Assembly: GCA_036346395.1 (NCBI GenBank)
Contig: CM070599.1
Span: forward strand, 5,819,232-5,883,231
Length of the DNA: 64,000 nucleotides
Direction of reading: 5' to 3'
Origin: Hsuehochloa calcarea
Taxonomy: Eukaryota; Streptophyta; Magnoliopsida; Poales; Poaceae
Shown here: piece by piece, positions 35,173 through 47,200 of the stretch
Layout: every line of letters starts with the position of its first letter
Position numbering within the stretch: the first letter of the stretch is position 1
The notes under the pieces: model-generated
Seen by the model: the letters and a program-made list of their open reading frames with translations, nothing else
What the model was told of the DNA's origin: nothing
Databases searched by the model: none
Translations under genes and position numbers: made by a program

Positions 35173-36791
35173 AACTAAAGACGACAGACGAGATCCACAC
35201 ATATGACCAAGACGGTGATGCCACTGCTGGAAAGAGCTGGTAGACGAGGTGGCAGAAGCGGAGAGACTGTCGACGACGGTGGTAGCGGAAGGAAGGTGAA
35301 GCCAGTCAAGCTCTCAGAGACGCTGTGAGTCAAGGCGCCAAGGGCCAGAACCAGCCAGAGCCCCCGTGTGGCGGTCCTGAACACAACAAAAGTCAGAGTC
35401 AAGAATGACCCGACAACTAAAGTCAGCAATCCGCCCAGCAGAAAGAAGCTGCATGGTTAGGCGAGGAACATGAGCAACAGAAGGAACGTGAAGATGAGTT
35501 GCTAAGAGATCCTCGACCAGAGACAGAAAGAGGGGTATCATAAGCAGTAAGAACAATGATAGGGGAATTAAGAGGAGTAGTGAAAGACAAAGTGGAAGAA
35601 TTAGAAGTCATGTCAAAGGATGCTCCGGAATCAAGAATCCATGGGGAGGTACCTGACTGTATAGGAGGTGGTTTCTCATTGCAGAAAGAGTCGATGCGAG
35701 TAACTCGCAGAACACATCGAGGAGAACTGGCGGCAAGTCAAGTCGAAGTCCGCTATCTCTGCTCAGTGAGAGAAACTGCTGAAGGAGTCGATGCAGACGT
35801 CGATGTAGAAGCACCAGTGCCAGTGCTAGTATAAGGACGGCGTGAAAGATGCCGCTGCTGCTTCTTATAGCACTAGGGCTGAATGTTGCCAACCTTGTCA
35901 CAGTAGGAGCAATGAGGACGGCCACCGCCAGATGAAGTACGGCCACCACCACCTCTGGAAGCCGCTGGATGAAGCAGTGTGCTGAAGCGTAGAGTAGTCG
36001 GTGTAGCAGGTGGTCGAGCGGCTAGCACGAAGGGGAGTGGCATCAGACCACCACCACTCAGACGAGTCTCCTCTGCACGTATCTCGGTAAGAACCTCCAG
36101 GAGAGTGGCACGAGGGTGGCGTGCAAGGAGCTGAACACGCCTCTGCTCGAACTCACGACAAAGGCGAGTAAAGAAATAGTACACACACTGAAACTCCAGG
36201 TCAGCATGTACAGCCAGGCAGCACGGACAGAAGCGACAGCCAGCAGTGCGAAGAGAGTTCAGCTAACGCCAGACAACAGAGCTCTGAGTGTAAAAAGTGT
36301 CAACAGTAGCATCACCCTGCTGAAGAGAGTTCTCCTAGCGGACCACGAACAGGTAGAGGGCATCACCAGAGGGATCGTAGTATTGACGAAGGTGAGTCCA
36401 CATCTGGAAAGCAGAATGGAGTCCCACAACCTCAGAAATGAACGGAGGTTGCACACTGGCGATGAAGACAGCAGCCGCCCGAGCGTCGTCGTTGTACCAC
36501 TGAGTGTAGGCGGTCAGTCGATCTGTGTAGGAATCCAGAGCCTCTTGGTAGGCAGAGGCGGCTGCATCATCAGCAAGGCGAGCGGCCTCAGTAGCATCCT
36601 TGTCGGTTATCGGGAGCAAAGCAACAGGCGTAGGCTCCGCCAGAGGAGTAGGGCAAGGCGGGCAGGAGACAACGCCAGAGAGGACGCCCCAAAGACAGAC
36701 CACGCATGTGGATGCGTGTGTGAAATATAAAGTCAGTGTAATTAACACCATCGAAGATCACCGGGCAGCGAGGGAGGGAAACGGTGCCCAT
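35173..36791 (-). pseudogene. copia 3 gag and protease region
   Basis: The minus-strand ATG at 36791 starts MGTVSLPRCPVIFDGVNYTD, identical in style to the element at 45875. Gag continues through 36335-36751 (DRLTAYTQWYNDDARAA) and 35873-36184 (RRVQLLARHPRATLLEVL), with a CCHC-like HCSYCDKVGNI segment near 35890. Protease and pre-integrase pieces follow at 35173-35640. Several frameshifts. Confidence 0.82.
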
Positions 36792-37229
36792 TGGTAGGCG
36801 GCGTTGGACGGCGCAGCGACCAAGACAACGAAGTCTAACAAGCAGTGTTGGACGACGCGGCGGTTAGAACAACGTTTTTTCCTTCGCCGCCAACAAGACG
36901 GCGCTTTAACTGGCCGCCCGATTCGGATCGCACACACAGGGGGATTAGGTTTCCCGCTTCGCGGCAGCGATGGCGAGGCAGGGCGGCGAAGCGTGCGCGA
37001 CGACGGGTCGGCGACGGCGACGAGTGTCGTCGGCGATGGCGGTCGACCGAGCGGCACTGAGGCTCGGTGACTGGCGGCAAACCCGAAGTCGCTTAGCAGC
37101 GGCGGCGGCCTCGATCCGGCGCGAAGGAGACGACAATGACGCGACGAGTAAGCGGCAATGACGGGTGGCGTCGGCGGCGGCGATCTGAGGCGTCAACCCG
37201 AGCGGCGCGGCGTCGGCAGCGGCGGTCCG

Positions 37230-37813
37230 TAAATATCCCATTCCAAAAATCGAAACAATCGGGACTTTTCGGAGATTGGATGCAGTAACTAATTCATGAT
37301 CTAGCATGTACAGAATGAAAACTTCATTCTCGATTCTACGATAATTTTTATGAAAGCGTTTCATTTGCTTCACTTCCATAGAAGTTTCATTTTCCCAGAA
37401 TGTATCCTAATTTTTGGCCTAATTCTTCTTCTGATGATCGATTCAACCTCTGATAAAAAAGATAGACCTTGGTTCTATTTCATCTCTTCAATAAGTTTAG
37501 TAATAAGCATAACGGCCCTGTCTTTCCCATTCTTTCCCCCGATCCTGCTACGAAGAAAGACGTTCATTTCTTAAAATATCCCATATATGTAGGGGGAAAC
37601 CGAGGAAGGGGACAGATCTATCCTGATGGTAGCAAGAGTAACAATACGGTCTATAATGCTACGTCAACAGGTATAGTAAGAAAAATACTACGTAAAGAAA
37701 AGGGGGACATGAAATATCCATAGTCGATGCATCGAATGGACGCCAAGTGATTGATATTATACCTTCCGGGCCAGAACTTCTTGTTTCAGAAGGGAAATCG
37801 ATCAAGCTTGATC
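37230..37813 (+). other. Plastid DNA insert: ndhB 5' end fused to petA fragment, inside copia 3
   Basis: 37350 onward reads the start of plastid NdhB (MKAFHLL, SFIFPECILIFGLILLLMID, DRPWFYFISS) to about 37520, with ndhB leader from about 37230. At 37521 it switches without spacer to cytochrome f (petA): SPDPATKKDVHFLKYPI, YVGGNRGRGQIYPDGSKSN, and on to the codons for SIKLD at about 37813, with small changes that break the frame. In grass plastomes ndhB is in the inverted repeat and petA in the large single-copy region, so the join is chimeric. It lies between the primer site and gag of copia 3, antisense to the element. It is a nuclear plastid insertion, not a working gene. Confidence 0.9.
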
Positions 37814-37974
37814 CGAAGCGAGCGTTCGTCGGCAAGAACTGCAGCGACTGGATCCGGCCGGATCAGCGCGGCGGAGAGGAAGCCGGCGGCTAGGGAAGAA
37901 AGCCGTGGCGGTGGCGGACAGGGAAGGACGAGTTGCGCGTCCAGGAGAGATAACCATAATGGGCTCTGATACCA

Positions 37975-38104
37975 TGTTAGGAATAGCAACTTATATTTCT
38001 AGGATGCCAAAGGGTCAATATATATAGACAAAGTACAGGAGGTAAATATACAAATAACCCCTCATAACAATGGGGAATAACAAATTATACATATATCTCT
38101 AACA
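37975..38104 (-). repeat. 5' LTR of copia 3
   Basis: 130 bp; plus reading TGTTAGGAATAGC to ATCTCTAACA. Its inner edge abuts the primer site at 37964-37974. It faces the ARP9 3' end, so it could influence polyadenylation of that gene. Confidence 0.9.
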
Positions 38105-38109
38105 AAACC

Positions 38110-38136
38110 AACCAGTTGAGACTTGAGAGAGTTGAG
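38110..38136 (+). pseudogene. Inverted pseudo-copy of an ARP9 exon, right piece
   Basis: Continuation of 32295-32337 across the copia 3 insertion: AACCAGTTGAG, a 7-bp insertion, GAGAGTTGAG, then a gtatgtcg donor-like site and an intron-like start resembling that of the true ARP9 exon at 44143-44188. Confidence 0.72.
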
Positions 38137-38241
38137 GTATGTCGTCTTGCAAACTAAGATGAGTTGAGGCATGTCCTCTTGCGAACTATATTGTTTTAGT
38201 GACACCGATACACGCACGAAGAGAGAGAGAGAGAGTGAGAG
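38125..38241. repeat. 32-bp tandem duplication and (GA)n tract in the ARP9 3' flank
   Basis: gagttgaggtatgtcgtcttg recurs 32 bp later as gagttgaggcatgtcctcttg (about 38129-38190). A GA-rich microsatellite occupies 38219-38241, immediately downstream of the ARP9 stop on its own strand. Confidence 0.75.
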
Positions 38242-38249
38242 ATCACCTG

Positions 38250-41200
38250 TTATGTATTGTAGTAACACATTGCTTGCGCCTGAAGAAAATAGGAATCCTT
38301 ATATTTTCTGCCACTCCCAATGTGAACACCAATTTTAATCCAATCTTCTCTATGGATCCAAGCATCACGACCAATATCAAGGACGCCCAAAATCTGTCAG
38401 AGCGTGAAGTTAGGATTTAGAAATTTGAAATATAGGAGCGCGAAAAGGGCAAAAAGAAATAAATGAGCAAGGTACACAAGACTCATTTGCAGCCTACTGT
38501 TAACAATAAGAGCCTGTGACAAACTTTTCAAATGCCAATTAATATCAAAGAAAATATTTAAAGCAATTTTCCACTCATGTGATCATGTCCTTTTCCCAGT
38601 TACTCCACTCAGACAGATTCACCTTCTTCCGGTTTAAGTAATTTTTAATTGCCTTCCATTATTCTGAAAGTGTCAATCAGACCATCTTATTTTTTCTAGT
38701 GGTTAGTGATTGTCTATCCCTGTGAAAGCGAAAAGTTAAGCCCACTGCCCACATGTGACATTCTTTCCTCTGGAATCCTGATTAGATTTGGAATTCCACA
38801 AGTAACTGCTTACCTTTGTGATTAAAATAAAAAAATAATCAGCACCATATGGCTGTTCTAAAAGAAAAGAAAGCAAGGAACACAAACACATACGAAGATT
38901 AACATACAACAATCATGATTTTTTAGAAGGGAAACTGGGAAAGTTTGTGTGGAATTTCGGAGATTAATTGTTGTGTGTATCTCGTAGGATCCCACACCCT
39001 TTATTTATAGTCTCAAAATAAAGTCCAACTCTAACACAAACTGTCCAACACACCCCCTCAAGATGGGCCATAGATATCAATCATGTCCATCTTACATGTA
39101 GCACACTCACTAGGACATAACCTTTTAGTAAAACAATCAACTAACTGTTCACCAGACTTAACATACTCTAACTTCAATATTCTACCATAGAGCTTTTCCT
39201 TAATGAAAAAACTATCAATATCAACATGCTTGGTACGATCGTACTAAACTGGGTTGTTAGCAATGTTGATTGCAAATTTATTATCACAATGCAACACCAA
39301 GAGATTATTCCTCCATACCGGAAGCTCGGACAATAAACCCTTCATCCATATCATTTCACTCACACTCAGTGTCATTGCTCTATACTATGTCTCTACAGTA
39401 GAGAGCCACAACCTCCTGCATCTTACTTCTCTATGACACAAGGTTTCCTCCCACAAAGATGCAATATCCAGAGGTGGACCTCCTGTCATCCACACTGCTC
39501 GCCCAATCAGCATCGCAATACCCTTCCACATTCAGATGTTGATTCTTCCTAAATGAAAGGCCTTTCCCAAGGCTACTTTTCAAATATCGCAGGGTTCGAT
39601 AGACAACATTCATGTGTCATGTTCTGGGATCATGCATATATCGACTAACCACACTTATGCATATGAAATATCAGGTCTTGTATGACACAAATAGATAAGA
39701 CACCCAACAAGCCTTTGATAAGCTTCATTGTCAACTAGTTCTCCCGACTCAGCACATAGCTTGTGATTCGCATCAATAGGTGAGGCAATAGGGCGACACC
39801 CAAGCATACATGTTTCCGCCAGCGGATCAAAAATATATTTCCTCTGGGAGAGAACTATACCATTCGAAGAACGACCAATCTTGATTTCAAGAAAGTATTG
39901 AAGAGCTTCAAGATCTTTCACCTCAAATTCCTCTCCCAGTCTTTTCTTCAAGGACTTCATTTCCTCGGTATCATCTCAAGTGATCACAATATCATCAACA
40001 TAGACTGCTAATATAATGATATGTGATCATTTATGCCTATAAAATACAGTATGATCTCCATTGCACTGAGAATAGCCCATACTATAGACTGCACGTCTGA
40101 ATCTATCAAACCACGCCCTTGGAGACTGTTTCAGACCATATAAGGACTTCTTGAGTTTACACACCTTTCTCTCAGTCTGTCTAATCTCAAAACCTAGAGG
40201 AATCTCCATGTATACCTCCTGTTGTAAATCACCATGTAGAAAAGCATTCTTCACATCCAATTGATGTAGGGGCCATCCGAAGCTGCACAGGAGATCAACG
40301 TTCTTACCGTGCTCATCTTCGCCACTGGTGCAAAGGTCTCATCATAGTCTATCCCATATGTTTGACTATAAAGTTTTGCAACTAACCATGCCTTGTATCT
40401 CTCTATCTTGCCTTCAGGAATTTGCTTAATTGTAAACACCTATTTGCAAGTGGAACAAGATCTTATGTCTTGTTCTTCTGAAGTGCACTAAGTTCCTCCT
40501 TCATGGCATCCTTCCACTTAGGATCACGCTTAGCAGCTCGCCAATCCTTTGGAACATACACTGTTTGAAGAGACAGTGAATGCTTTGAATGCAGGTGAGA
40601 TTTGGGAATATGAGGTGAAATTTGCAATGTCATGCTCAAAGTCATACCGAACTGGACGTTTTCCTGCATTAGCTCTAGTTTCCCTACGCTGTGCAAGTGG
40701 TAACTCTAGATGAGAGTGATTAGAATTAACATTACCACTCGCCCTAAGGGGAGGCAAGGAACTTGATGGAGAGAGACTTAAGGAGGGATTTTGGACTGGA
40801 TCAACTAGCAAGACTGCTTGTACAGAAGGTTGTTCTGGCTGTGGCAATATCAGCTGTTCAGAAAGCTCCACCGTTGGTGGCTCAGCTGCTGACTGCTTGT
40901 CTCTCAGCTTCTCCCCTTGTTTTCCGAAGCGTCTTCGCTGATAAACCTTCAATTCTTTTTGGGCTATCACATCTCTCGCATATTCCGTTAAGTTTGGACA
41001 CTGAATTATCCCCACAATGACTTCTTGTTGACTACCACTCTCCTTGTTCTCCCCCCTCTCGACTTTCACCCCCAGTGATAGGAGAGAACTCCAAAAATTG
41101 ATCAAGATTACCTCCACTTGTGCAGTAAGGTTCAAATGCCCGGAATATCACATACATACTCACAAACAACTTTCATTCAACTGGGTTCTAGCATTTATAA

Positions 41201-44200
41201 CCCTTCTGAACTGATGAATAGCCTATGAAGATACATTTCAATGCATGTGGATCCAACTTGCCAGCCGCTGGTCGGCGTTCTCGTACAAAAAAACACACAA
41301 ACACCTTGGGAGGCACCTTGAACTCCCGCTGACCCAAAAGAAGTTCAGCTGGGACCTCATCCCAAGTATTTGAGACGGCATGCGATTGATGAGATACACT
41401 GGCGTCATTACCGCCTCGCTCCACAATCCCTTTGGCACATTCATTTGAAACATGAGTGAACGTGCTACCTCCAACAAATATCAATACTTCCTTTCAGCAT
41501 CCCTTCTTCTGAGAGATACGCTGTAAACTCCTTATTAACATACTCAGTTCCATTACTGATCGAAGAATCCGAACCTTTGCGTCAAACTAAGTAACAATCA
41601 TCCTATGGAAGTCCTGAAAACATCGAAGGACCTCGCTCTTGTGTTTCATAAAACAATCAATAAATGTGAAAACATCCGAGTCATACGAGTATAGCAATCA
41701 ATAAATGTGAAAACTCACTTAAAACCACATACAGAAGTAACTAAGCACGGACCCCAAACATCCAAATGTATTAATATAAAAGGTTCATAACTCCGAATAC
41801 CAATGCTACTATATGTAGACCGTGTATGCTTTCCAAACTCACAAACATCACACACAGGTTTACTCTTATCTACCCTTTTGAACAAATCAGGGTATAACTG
41901 ACTTAAACTCTCAAATGATAGATGTCCTAAGCGACGATGATGTAATAAAATTTTAAACTCTCAAATGATAGATATCCTAAGCGACGATGATGTAATAAAA
42001 CTTCTCCCTCGATTCCTCCTGTAGCCACAACCAATGCCGCATCAACTTGATCAATATACCACAGCCCATTACGCATTATTCCAGCCTCAATCCTCTTCCC
42101 CGTTCTCTTCTCCTGGAACAAACATGAATCCTCATCAAATGTGACAGTGCATTTGAATTGCTCAATGATAGAACTGACTAAAAGAAGGTTGACTAGAAAG
42201 GAGGGAATAAGCAAAACGAAGGATAGAGCAATGGATGGTGTTCGCTCTACAGATCCTACACCCTGAATAAGCTGGAAGATTCCATCAGCTATTTGGACAG
42301 TTTCAGAATAAGTGTATGGGGTGTAAGCTATGAAAGCAATAAGTGAACCCGTGAAATTCTTGGATGCCCCTGAATCTATGATCCAATCAATATGAGAGTG
42401 CTTATATGTGGATCCAAATGCATTTGCCTGAGTACCTCGCCCACGTGGGCGTAGTTTGCAAAGTGTCCAAAGGAAGTGGAATCATGAGAGGTCTCCAATG
42501 CCTTACTCTGCTGCCACTTCTCCCACTGCACAGCTTGCTCGCCTGTTAGAGTAACAGACGTGATCTCCTCTGTCAGGGCCACATTAGCCTTGGGGCCAAC
42601 TCGGCCCCTTCCTCGACCTCCACCTCCACGACCACCACGATCTCCACCTCAGCCTCGATAATCTCCACCTCGGCCTCCACAACCACCACGACCTCCATAC
42701 TGTGGAGAAGGGCAAACACAGCTCAAATATCCTTTCATCCCACATTTGTAGCACTCTATCATCTGGTATGGCGTACGCCGATCTGACCGGGTTGTTGTCT
42801 CCCATTACTCGTAGTTGAACCTCCTCCTGCACCATAGCCGAAATAGCCTCCTCAATAATAGGCAAGTTTGCCAAGTAAAACATGGTAGCCATTCTACTCT
42901 CAAACTTTGGATTCAATCCCTGTAGAAAGTGTGTAACAGGTTTGCGTTGCAGCCACACCCTACTAGCTTCGGGCCTATCATACCCGTCGCGAAGCCGTCG
43001 TGAAGAGGTCCTGTAACATGCTTCTCATGTCACCTTCAGTTACTAGCGGGGAAGTAGTCTCAACAACTGTCTTCCTTGTCTCTTCTACCGGCCTCATTGC
43101 GGCTTCTTCCTCCTTCCTCGCAGCCTCAATTTCCTCAATGGTCATCTTCTCAATCAACCAGAGTAATGTCAATTACTACCAAGATATGCCGCGCGTATCT
43201 CCCACGATCACGGTAATTCTTCACGCATCAATAATATGCCGAACCCCGATGATTGCCTTCACGATTATCCAAATCATGCACACCGATAACATAAAAAAAT
43301 TCTCTTTTTTTCTTACCGAACTGAGCCCCTCTATTTTTTCTCCTTTCTTTTCCACCGACCCGGCTCCCGGTTTCTTCCTTCCTCCCGTTTATTCCTCTGA
43401 GTTGGCGAGATAGCAATGGCAAGCTTGCCGAGGAGCGCGGCAGAGGATGCGGCAGGTGCGGCGATGGAGAGGCAGGATGGGACCGCGAGCTGGGAGAGGC
43501 GAGGACGGGACCGCGAGCTGGGAGTGGCGGCGGCGACGACGGGTGGCGAAGACAGATCAGGCGTGAGCGACGACGAGGGAGAGCAATGGCGGTGACCAGA
43601 GACGGTGATGCCGAAGTTGCGTCATCGGCCAGAGCCCGTCCAACTCTAACACAAACTCTCCAACATTTTCCCCTAAAGAAATCTACCTTTTAGGAAGGAA
43701 ATGGCATTTGACGCTTCAACTATTTGCAGAAATCGTACTATAAAATGTCAACTAAGATGTGAGAAACATCAAAAACTTACATCACCTTGTCTTATTAACA
43801 ATAGTGAACACTAAAGAAAACATGTTCCTACTTGACAATGCATCACACCAGATACTAGGCCATATTGGAAAGAGATGTAACTTACCACGCCACCTTTCCA
43901 TGGGACAAATGATGGATAACTCCTCGACTGTAATACCTATCCATTTTAAATGATAAGTTAAAACCAACAAATAATATACCAATAATCTGGATTATGGACT
44001 CGCTGCAGCATTGAATGTAAAACTAAGAAATGAACCTATCACTGTATCACATAACTATTCCGGCAAGTTAATCTCAAGAAATGGAGTGTGCATTCCTACT
44101 AAAAAAAACTGATTCACGTCCTTAGTTTGCGACAAGGCATACCTCAACTCTCTCGACTGATTGGTTTGATGGAATAGTACAAAGAACCCTGAACAAAAGG

Positions 44201-47200
44201 AGAAAATAGATTAATAAAATTCTTAGTTGATTTGCAGGAAATAGTATTATGTTGACCATATTTCACGCATTGTGGTATTTTTTTTTCTCCAAAAAAGGGT
44301 AGCTAATAGTTACTGCAACAGCATCGTGATGTTTATTTATGCAAAAGCAGCAAGGTTCCCCTAGGCACCGCACCGCCTAGGCGCAGGGCGCAAGCCACCC
44401 ACCGCGATTCAGGCTCAGTCGGCCCCCTAGGCGCTCGACCCACCTAGGCAGTCAACGCAGTCCAAGGCAAACCGAGGCGGGCAAGGCGCAAAACTAGGGA
44501 TGAAAACGGGTTGGATACGAGCTGATATTGCTCTTCCTGTATCCTAACCCATATTTTTACCCCGGGTACGGATACGGATTTTTTGAGATACGAGCACAGG
44601 ACAGATGCGGATCGAATTCAAATCGGTCACAGATAGTGTACACATAAAGAAAAGATATAACTTCACCAACGAAAGTGTCAAATTATACCACCTATTAGAG
44701 AAATATTAAGGAATATTGATGTTTATCGGATATCCATTTTGTTGATTTATCGGATATCTTTCGGATATCCAATAAAATACGGATACGGGTCGGATATTGC
44801 ATTCTCATGTCTAACCCATATTCCATGAGATTTTTCAAATACGAATACGGATAATATTGGATGCAGATCGGAACTAAAAAATGGTACCCTGGGCGGATTT
44901 GTTCCGGATACGGCATCGGATCGGACGGAAATTATCCACCCTGTTTCCACCCCTAGGCGCAGCAGTCGCCGGATAGTCTAGGGCGGAGCTAGGCGGCGGC
45001 ACGTGGGAGAAAAGAGGGATAAGTGAGGAGGCTCGTTAGAGATATATATGTATAGTGTGTTATTCTCCATTGTTATGAGGGTTATTTGCATATTTGCCTC
45101 CTGTATTTTGTCTATATATATCGGCCCTTTGGCCTCCTGAAAATACAAGTTGCTATTCCTAACATGGTACCAGAGTCCATTAGGGTTACCTCTCTGACGC
45201 ATAACTCGCCTCCTGCTCTAGCGCCCGGCGGCTTCCTCCCTGCCGCTGCCGCCGCTTCCCGATCGCTTTGGGGCTTGTCTCGCCTCCCTCTGCCTCCCAG
45301 GTCGAAGACCGGCCATCGCCACCCGTCGCGCTCGGCCTTGTCCTCCGTAGGCGCTGGCCCTCATCACCCTCTGAGGTCGCCGCTGCCTCCAAAGGCCGTC
45401 GCCGAAGTTGCTACCCCCCCAACTCGACTCCAAACCGCTGCGGGCCCGCGACGCGCAGCTTCTGCCGCTGTCGGGAGATCGATCCTCGCCGCCTCTCGGC
45501 CGCCGCGCTCGACTCTCGTCATCCACAAAGCCGCCGCCGCCTGGCCACCACCGCCGCCAAGGCCGCCGCAGGTCACCACCGCCTCGGCTCGCGCCACCTC
45601 AAGAACGCGCTTCCAAAGCCGTCGCCTCTGAAGCTCCGGCCGCCACTTCCAAAGACACTGCCGCCGTCGCCTTCGAAGCTCTGAAGCCGCCGCCGCCCCA
45701 GCCGAAGCAATCGCTGGGGGGAACCCTTGTCCCCCCAGCCATGATTTTATAAGCAGGCCGGACCGGGCGTTTTGAGCCGGGTCAGAAAAAACGTCGCTCT
45801 AACCGCCGCGCCGTCCAGCGCCGCTTGTTAGACTTCGTTGTCTTGGTCGCCGCGCCGTCCAACGTCGCCTACCAATGGGCACTGTTTCCCTCCCTCGATG
45901 CCCGGTGATCTTCAATGGTGTTAATTACACCAATTTCATGTCTCACATGCGCATCCACATGCATGGTCTTCGTCTCTCGGACGTCCTCTCTAGCGATGTC
46001 ACCTGCCCACCTTGCCCTACTCCGACGGAGCCTACGCCTGTCGCGCTGCCCACGACAGCCGACAAGGCTGTTGTTGAGGCTACTGGCCTTGCTAATGATA
46101 AGGTTGCCAACCTTGCTTATGATGAGGCTGCCTCTGCCTACCAAGAGTCTCTGGATTCCTACAAGGATCGACTGACCGCCTACACTCAGTGGTACGACGA
46201 CGACGCCGGTCGGTACGCATCGCTTTCATCGCCATATCCAAATTTTAGTTCTCTTCTAAAGTTGTGGGACTCCTTACGGCTTTCGAGATGTGGACTCATC
46301 TTCGTCAGCGCTACGAGCCCTCTGGTGATGCCTCTACTCAGACGTGGTCCGTCAGAGCACTCTCTCAAAGCAGGTGATGCTACTGTTGACGCTTTATACT
46401 CGTAGTTCTACCGTCTCGCGTCACCGACTCTCTTCGACCGCCGCTATCGCTCTGCTCGTCCGCTCGATCAGACGCGTCTTGGCTCGAGTTTCAGCGTGCC
46501 TACGAGTTCCTTACTCGCCTTCGCCTTGAGTTCGAGCAGAGGTGTGCCCAGCTTCTTGCACGCCACCGTCGTGTCACCCTTCTGGAGGCTCTTACCGAGA
46601 TACGTGCAGAGGAGACTCGCCTGAGTGGTGCTGGTCTGATGCCACTTATCTCCGTGCTCACCGCTCGTCCACCTGCTACACCGACTGCTCCTCGCTTCAG
46701 CACACTACCTCCTACAGCGGCTGCCACAAGTGGTGGTGGCCGCCCTCCATCTGGCGGTGGTCGTCCTCGCTGCTCCTACTGCGACAAGGTCAGCCATATT
46801 GAGTCCCAGTGCTATAAGAAGCAGGGGCACCTTTCACGCCGTTCTTCTCCTAACACTAGCATCGGTGCTTCTACATCAACGTCTGCATTGACTCCTTCAG
46901 CAGTTTCTCTCACTGAGCAGAAGATAGCCAGACTTCGACGTCTACTTGTCGCTTCAGGTTCTCCCTCAACAGGTTTTGCAGGATCTGTACTGACTCTCCG
47001 GACAATAAGAAACCACCTCCTACACAGTCAGGTACATCCCCGTAGATTCTTGATTCCGGAGCATCTTTTCACACGACTTCTGATTCTTCCACTATGTCTT
47101 TCATTACACCTCTTGATTCTCCTGTTAGTGTTCTTACTGCTGATGGTACCTCTGTCTCTGGTCGAGGATCTCTTAGCAACTCATCCTTTAATGTTCCTTC

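Larger units (their letters stand above)
32338..38104 (-). mobile_element. Complete Ty1/copia retrotransposon with plastid insert, 5.8 kb (copia 3)
   Basis: Target duplication AAACC at 32333-32337 and 38105-38109. LTRs of 130 bp at 37975-38104 (5') and 32338-32467 (3') run TGTTAG...TAACA in plus reading, the left one with the first T changed to A. The primer site (ctctgatacca in plus reading) lies at 37964-37974, directly inside the 5' LTR. Gag-pol reads on the minus strand with frameshifts. It is the same family as 45035-50356: same LTR, same Gag start MGTVSLPRCPVIF. It differs by about 580 bp of plastid DNA in the leader. It lies 146 bp downstream of the ARP9 stop codon. Confidence 0.93.
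38925..43665 (-). mobile_element. copia relic with truncated 5' LTR, in the last ARP9 intron (copia 4)
   Basis: Minus-strand gag-pol pieces in copia order. The 3' LTR ends at 39050 (plus reading gtccaactctaacacaaactgtccaaca) and is followed by a purine tract (minus reading ccatcttgagggggtg, 39051-39066). The outer edge of this LTR, about 38925, is not sharply defined. At the other end only 28 bp of the matching LTR start remain (43638-43665), joined directly to leader sequence; the rest of the 5' LTR and the primer site are missing. It is therefore immobile. Orientation is the same as ARP9 transcription. Confidence 0.82.

Noticed and set aside
37350..37723. ndhB and petA as working genes
   Set aside because: Both are partial, fused to each other and frame-damaged; they are nuclear plastid DNA inside a retrotransposon.
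45086..45752. Frames upstream of copia 5 gag
   Set aside because: They start inside the LTR or cover the leader; the related element shows the Gag start at the ATG equivalent to 45875.
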